Shown piece after piece: positions 60,302-64,000 of a stretch of DNA of 64,000 nucleotides. Under the pieces are notes generated by a model. It was not told the DNA's origin. It did no database searches and worked only from the letters and a program-made list of their open reading frames with translations. Origin of the DNA: Amorphoplanes digitatis (GTDB lineage: Bacteria > Actinomycetota > Actinomycetes > Mycobacteriales > Micromonosporaceae); the NCBI RefSeq assembly GCF_014205335.1, contig NZ_JACHNH010000001.1, positions 7,186,501-7,250,500 on the forward strand, given 5' to 3'. How positions within the stretch are numbered: position 1 is the stretch's first letter; each line of letters opens with the position of its first letter. Made by a program: the position numbers and the translations under genes.

Positions 60302-60856
60302 GCACCACGCATCGACGCCGATCTGCTCGACCCCGCCGCCACCGAAGCCCTGATCGCGTTCTACGCCCGCACCGACCTGATCAGCGCAGCCATCGCCGGC
60401 GAACACGCCCGCCTCATCGACGACACCGCCCAACACACCGCCGAGCTCGACACCCTCACCGGCCGCATCACCGCCACCCAGGCCGCCATCGACCGATACC
60501 TCGCCGCCTTCGAAACAGGCACCCTCGACGACGCCACCTGCGGCACCCGCATCGCCGCGCTGACCACCCAACTCGACCAGCTCGCCGACCGCCGCACCCA
60601 GCTCACCGACCTGATCGCCACCCCGCCGCAACCCGTCGGCCCCGCCACCATCGAACAGATCCATCAACACCTGGCCGACATCCTGCGGAGCGGTACCCCG
60701 GGTCAGCGCAAAGCGGTCATAGAAACCCATATCGCCGAAATTCGGTTCGACGGTGACCGGCTGATCCCGGTCTACCGGATCCCGGTGGACGAATTTCGCA
60801 CACAGGTTGGAGTTGTGGGGCGGGCGGGACTCGAACCCGCGACCGAGGGATTATGA
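60302..60856 (+). pseudogene. C-terminal tail of a large serine recombinase, ending inside the tRNA gene
   Basis: An open frame with no start encodes the coiled-coil/C-terminal part of a serine site-specific recombinase: 'ATEALIAFYARTDLISAAIA', 'AIDRYLAAFETGTLDDATCG', 'QLDQLADRRTQLTDLIAT' and 'GTPGQRKAVIETHIAEIRFD', ending 'VGRAGLEPATEGL' and TGA at 60854-60856. The last 13 codons lie within the tRNA gene on the other strand, the normal arrangement where an integrated element regenerates the tRNA end. The catalytic N-terminus is absent, so the element is dead. Confidence 0.88.
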
Positions 60857-60889
60857 GTCCCCTGCTCTAACCCACTGAGCTACCGCCCC
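60816..60889 (-). tRNA. tRNA with CAU anticodon (tRNA-Ile2 or tRNA-Met)
   Basis: A 74-nt cloverleaf. Acceptor GGGGCGG (60889-60883) pairs with CCGCCCC (60823-60817), discriminator A at 60816, no encoded CCA. The D-arm begins 'TAGCTCAGTGGGTTAGAGC'; the anticodon arm is GGGGA-CTCATAA-TCCC(T), so anticodon CAU; the T-arm is GCGGG-TTCGAGT-CCCGC. CAU can be elongator Met or lysidine-modified Ile2; sequence alone does not decide it here. Confidence 0.93.
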
Positions 60890-60936
60890 GTACCGGCGGC
60901 GATCCTATCCCGACCCGCCGGGGGCGGGCCAGTGAT

Positions 60937-62211
60937 CTACAAACCTGCGCCGGTCAGGGCGTTGAGGGATGCTAGGACCGCGCCTGCCGTGCGCCAGCCG
61001 CCGGCCAGGGCGCCCTGGATCGACGGGCTGTCGCGGTGGTCGCCTGCTACGAAGAGACCGTCTCCCAGGGCTACCGGTTTGCGCAAGCGGGATTGTGGGA
61101 CGGTCGCTGCCGGGAGGGCTTCCGGTATCGAGACCACGCTGAGTAGCTCCCAGTCGTCAGTTGGGGTGTCGTAGATTCGGGCCAGTTCGACCCGGATGAC
61201 CGCCTCCGAGGCGCCCGAGGGGGCCGCGACGCCTACCGAGGAGGCCGCGATCAGGGATTTTCCGGCCGGGGCGTACTCCGGGGCGGCGTTGGAAACGACC
61301 GTGGTGTTCGCCACGATCTCGCGGCGGTCGCCGTCCAGGAGCAGGGTCGGCTCGTCTATTGGCGCCTGGTCGGCGCCGAAATAGAAGGTTGTCAGGCCGC
61401 GCATGTCCGGCTTCGGCAGTTGGGGTAGCAGGGTCGCGGCGGTCGACGGGTCGGTGGCGATGATGGCGGCGCGGCAGTGGATGTCGCCGCCGTTGGTTAC
61501 CACCATGCCGGGGGCCACCAGCAGCGTTCGGGCGCCTACCAGTAGTTGTGGGTATGGGAGGGGGCCGGCTACCGCGGCGGGGAGGGCCGCCATTCCTGCT
61601 GCCGGGACGCCGATGCGGCCGCGGGCGAATGAGCGCAGCACCATTGCCAGCAGGTGGCTCGAGGTGTCCAGGGCTCGGTCGGCGAAGACGCCCGAGAGGA
61701 AGGGCCGGAGCAGTTCCTCGATCATGCGGTGCGAGAGGCCGGCGCGGCGCAGGGCCTCCTGGGTCGTCATCTCCGGGGCATCCAGCAGGCGGCTCGGTGG
61801 GTAGGTGGCGCAGCGGGTGGCCAGCGCCGCGAGCTTCAGGCGGTCGGCGAGGGAGCCGATGCCCGAGTTCAGTGCCTGGGCCGCCGCCTTCGGGTCGCGC
61901 AGCGGGTTCTCCAGGCGGTGCAGCGACGAGCCGCGGCGCACCAGGACGCCCGGGGTGAAGTAGCGCATGTCCAGGGTGTCGATGTCGACAAGCGCGGAGA
62001 GCCGCGGGTATGCCGTGTTGACCACCTGGAAGCCGCGGTCCAGCCGCCAGCCGTCGACGATGTCGGTGGCGACCCGGCCGCCGAGGCGGTCGGCGGCCTC
62101 CACCAGGAGCCAGTCGACGCCGGCGCGGTCCAGGCGGCGGGCGGCGGCTAGGCCGGCTAGGCCGCCGCCGACGATGACGACGTCCACCGAGACGGGATGC
62201 GACACAGGCAC
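60937..62211 (-). CDS. FAD-dependent amine-oxidase-like oxidoreductase
   Basis: A 424-residue flavoprotein with the dinucleotide fold 'VVIVGGGLAGLAAARRLD' (10-27) and 'VEAADRLGGRVATDI' that follows. The body resembles the amine oxidase/protoporphyrinogen-oxidase superfamily ('DWLLVEAADRL', 'LFVAGDHRDSPSIQGALAGG' near the C-terminus where FAD is bound). ATG at 62211. Substrate unknown. Confidence 0.88.
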   Translation of the reverse strand: MPVSHPVSVDVVIVGGGLAGLAAARRLDRAGVDWLLVEAADRLGGRVATDIVDGWRLDRGFQVVNTAYPRLSALVDIDTLDMRYFTPGVLVRRGSSLHRLENPLRDPKAAAQALNSGIGSLADRLKLAALATRCATYPPSRLLDAPEMTTQEALRRAGLSHRMIEELLRPFLSGVFADRALDTSSHLLAMVLRSFARGRIGVPAAGMAALPAAVAGPLPYPQLLVGARTLLVAPGMVVTNGGDIHCRAAIIATDPSTAATLLPQLPKPDMRGLTTFYFGADQAPIDEPTLLLDGDRREIVANTTVVSNAAPEYAPAGKSLIAASSVGVAAPSGASEAVIRVELARIYDTPTDDWELLSVVSIPEALPAATVPQSRLRKPVALGDGLFVAGDHRDSPSIQGALAGGWRTAGAVLASLNALTGAGL

Positions 62212-62292
62212 CTCACAGGAGGACGGACAACGCAGGCTCAGCCTAGCGGCGGACGCGGCGGCGGGCAGGTGAAAGGGGGAGGAAGCCGCAGG

Positions 62293-63048
62293 TCAGGGAA
62301 GGGCGTTCAGTCGTTCGCGGGCGGTGGCGATGGGCCAGCCGAACGCGCGGGACAGGTCGGCGGGCGTCGCCTCGATCATGGTTTCCGCGAAGCGGGCGGT
62401 GGCGTAGGCGTGGTCGGTGCCGCCGCCGACGTCGAACAGGCGGCAGGTCAGGTCCATGACCGTGGCGGGCCAGCCGGCTCGGTGCTCCTCGACGCCGGCC
62501 GAGGTGACCAGCAGGTGCCGTTGCAGGGCGGACATCGCCCGGTCGTAGCGGCCGCGGTCGCCGACGAGTTCGCGGAGCGCGGCGGTGGAGAGCGGGCCGG
62601 TCAGCAGCGCCTCGGCTATGTGGTGGGCCTGGTCGGGCAGGTCCAGCTCGGCGTGATCGGTCGGTTCGCCGTCGCCGGGGTACAGGGCGGTGAGCATGGC
62701 GGGCGAGAGCAGGGATGCCCGTTTGTGTATGAACTTGCCGTACCACGCCGCGCCGGTGGTCGGGAGTTCGTCCTTCCAGCGCCAGACCCGTTCCTCGAGT
62801 GGGCCCATGCCGTCGGCGAACGGGGTGACGTCCGGGCCGGCCACCGCCTCCCACAGCGACGGGGCGGTGACCTTGTCGGTGGGGAACAGCACCGCGAAGC
62901 CGACCCGGTCCATGAATGCGCCCGCCTCGGCGGCCGCGGTGAGCGGTGGGTCCGGCAGCCAGCGGTCGCCGCGGGCCCGGGCGAGCGCGTTCTGGTCGTG
63001 CACGGGTATCGGGTTTGTCGAAGGGGCGGCGGCGCGGCGAGACGGCAT
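62293..63048 (-). CDS. AlkZ-related winged-helix protein
   Basis: A 251-residue protein of the AlkZ-related group: 'AGAFMDRVGFAVLFPTDKV', 'PSLWEAVAGPDV', 'VWRWKDELPTTGAAWYGKFI' and 'HKRASLLSPAMLTALY', then winged helix segments ('LTGPLSTAALRELVGDR'). True AlkZ/YcaQ enzymes are DNA glycosylases that unhook crosslinks; this branch lacks the QxQ catalytic motif as far as I can see, so its activity is uncertain. Confidence 0.82.
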   Translation of the reverse strand: MPSRRAAAPSTNPIPVHDQNALARARGDRWLPDPPLTAAAEAGAFMDRVGFAVLFPTDKVTAPSLWEAVAGPDVTPFADGMGPLEERVWRWKDELPTTGAAWYGKFIHKRASLLSPAMLTALYPGDGEPTDHAELDLPDQAHHIAEALLTGPLSTAALRELVGDRGRYDRAMSALQRHLLVTSAGVEEHRAGWPATVMDLTCRLFDVGGGTDHAYATARFAETMIEATPADLSRAFGWPIATARERLNALP

Positions 63049-63358
63049 GCCGGGACGGTATCGCCCGGCTGTGACATCCCTCCCGCATCCGAGGTCGAGC
63101 AGGCACCTCCGCGGCCCGGCGGAGAGGCACCCGCTGATCGGCGGCGCGAGCGCGCTCAGCCCGGCGATCCGGACCGGCTCGCCACGCCGGGACCCGGTCC
63201 GTGACGATCGCCCGCATCACGGGCGCATCGCGGGGGGCATCGCGGGCGCTGGTGGTCGGTGGCGGCTCGCCGGCGGAGGTCGCCGGGCTGCGGGGCGTGG
63301 CGGGCGCATCGCGGGCGCCCGCACCGCCACGATTGCCCGGAATCCCTAGACTGCGGTC
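63049..63358. other. Intergenic region with short GC repeats
   Basis: About 310 bases without a gene. 'gggcgcatcgcgggc' type words recur two to three times (about 63219-63320). The end has the -10 box TAGACT (63347-63352), six bases before the ATG at 63359. Confidence 0.5.
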
Positions 63359-64000
63359 ATGGTCATCTCGCCGCCGGTCGTCGCCGAGTTCGGCGGGCGG
63401 CTGGAGGCGCTGGGGTGGGTCAGCGATCTGCTGGTGGCGGGGTCCCTGGCGACCGGTGACTATCTTCCCGGCGTCAGCGACCTCGATCTGGTCGCGCTCG
63501 TCGACGGCCCGGTGGACGGTGACCGCCAGGCCGCGCTCGCGGCGCTGCACCGGCAGCTCGACGCGGACGCCGGCCGGGCGGCGAAGCTCGGCTGCGTGTA
63601 CGTCGACGCCGGCCGGCTCGCCGACATCGCGGCGAAGCATCCGACGTGGACTCATGGGCTGCTCGTCCAGCGCATCCTCTCGGGGATCTCGCGGGCGGAA
63701 CTGGTGCGGCACGGGTTCGCCGTATTCGGCCGCCCGCCACGGGACGTGCTGCCGGCGATGAGCGACGACGCCGTTCGGGAGGCCGCGCGCGCCGAGGTGA
63801 CCGGCTACTGGGCCTGGGCGGCCCGGCGGCCCTGGATCTGGTGGGATCCCGAGATGGCCGACCTCGGCCTCACGTCGATGGCCCGCGGCCGCCATGCGCT
63901 GCGCGACGGCGAGCTGCTCACCAAGAGCGCGGCAGTCGAGCTGGCCGACGCCCCGGCGTGGCTCCGGGACCAGCTGCGCGCCCGGCGGCGCGGCGGCGAC
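63359..64000 (+). CDS. Nucleotidyltransferase-fold protein (cut by right edge)
   Basis: The first 214 residues of a protein with the nucleotidyltransferase signature 'VAGSLATGDYLPGVSDLDLV' (27-46; G-S-x-x-x-G then SDxD), as in aminoglycoside adenylyltransferases. 'HPTWTHGLLVQRILSGISRA' and 'GYWAWAARRPWIWWDPEMAD' follow. The frame stays open to base 64000. A TAGACT box six bases upstream of the ATG supports a leaderless start. Drug or metabolite modification is possible; substrate unknown. Confidence 0.85.
   Translation, partial: MVISPPVVAEFGGRLEALGWVSDLLVAGSLATGDYLPGVSDLDLVALVDGPVDGDRQAALAALHRQLDADAGRAAKLGCVYVDAGRLADIAAKHPTWTHGLLVQRILSGISRAELVRHGFAVFGRPPRDVLPAMSDDAVREAARAEVTGYWAWAARRPWIWWDPEMADLGLTSMARGRHALRDGELLTKSAAVELADAPAWLRDQLRARRRGGD

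Noticed and set aside
63199..63330. Short repeated GC words that look array-like
   Set aside because: Units are not of constant length or spacing and no cas genes are near, so not a CRISPR array.

Overview
The window is high-GC DNA with strong third-position GC, GTG/TTG starts, many leaderless promoters (a TANNNT-type -10 box 6-8 nt before the start codon), a Tat-type secreted glycosidase, SARP/BTAD, LacI and TetR regulators and an MmyB-type regulator. This points to an actinomycete, most likely Micromonosporaceae (Actinoplanes-like). It reads as a chromosomal region rich in accessory genes.

Region by region. (1) 1-6854: a bacterial ubiquitin-like conjugation locus. A translationally coupled minus-strand operon encodes a RING-like zinc protein, a ThiF/E1-like enzyme with an added zinc ribbon, a fused EAD-like/ubiquitin-fold/E2 protein, a JAMM/JAB isopeptidase, an unknown protein and a divergent AAA-like protein cut by the window edge. 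Diverging from it is a CHAT (caspase-like) protease that starts with the same EAD-like adaptor domain as the E2 protein. This is the most striking system in the window. (2) 6851-9656: a 98-bp tandem repeat made from the 3' end of an SDR gene, a cupin, and an IS110 remnant. (3) 9657-22266: a secreted S1 protease, a META lipoprotein, a small HTH protein, a phytase-like secreted protein, then a TetR / RHH / DUF4097 / ABC / MMPL export cluster with clear operators, and a SUKH protein. (4) 22339-31535: a polymorphic toxin-tail/immunity array followed by a four-gene overlapping operon (HTH-NTPase with helical repeats, DUF559-type nuclease, winged-helix-like protein, double P-loop AAA-HerA protein). 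I see the operon as a candidate, possibly undescribed, defence system. (5) 31573-43399: a SARP-AAA-TPR regulator with a divergent cupin/mycothiol-type operon, TM2, VOC and DUF4157 (eCIS-core) proteins, a NirB nitrite reductase pair, and an orphan SitI3-like immunity protein. (6) 43416-48330: a LacI regulon (GH16 glucanase, GH26 glycosidase) with two identical palindromic operators, then a head-to-head pair of 5'-truncated genes (MmyB-type regulator, NmrA-type reductase). (7) 48440-60276: Ala-rich membrane protein, DUF1905/YdeI protein, secreted propeller-like protein, a decayed stretch, a CPBP protease, transposase and other pseudogenes, and a short copper amine oxidase with a DUF305 protein. 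(8) 60302-64000: a serine-recombinase tail whose last codons lie inside a CAU-anticodon tRNA, a FAD oxidoreductase, an AlkZ-related protein and a nucleotidyltransferase cut by the right edge.

Working together: in region 1 the E1, E2, RING and JAMM proteins would form a conjugation/deconjugation cycle, and the shared EAD-like domain would physically connect it to the CHAT protease as effector. In region 4 the nuclease and HerA ATPase would form a DNA-processing effector under control of the NTPase sensor. In region 6 one repressor controls beta-glucan/mannan degradation. These functional links are inferences from domain content and gene order.
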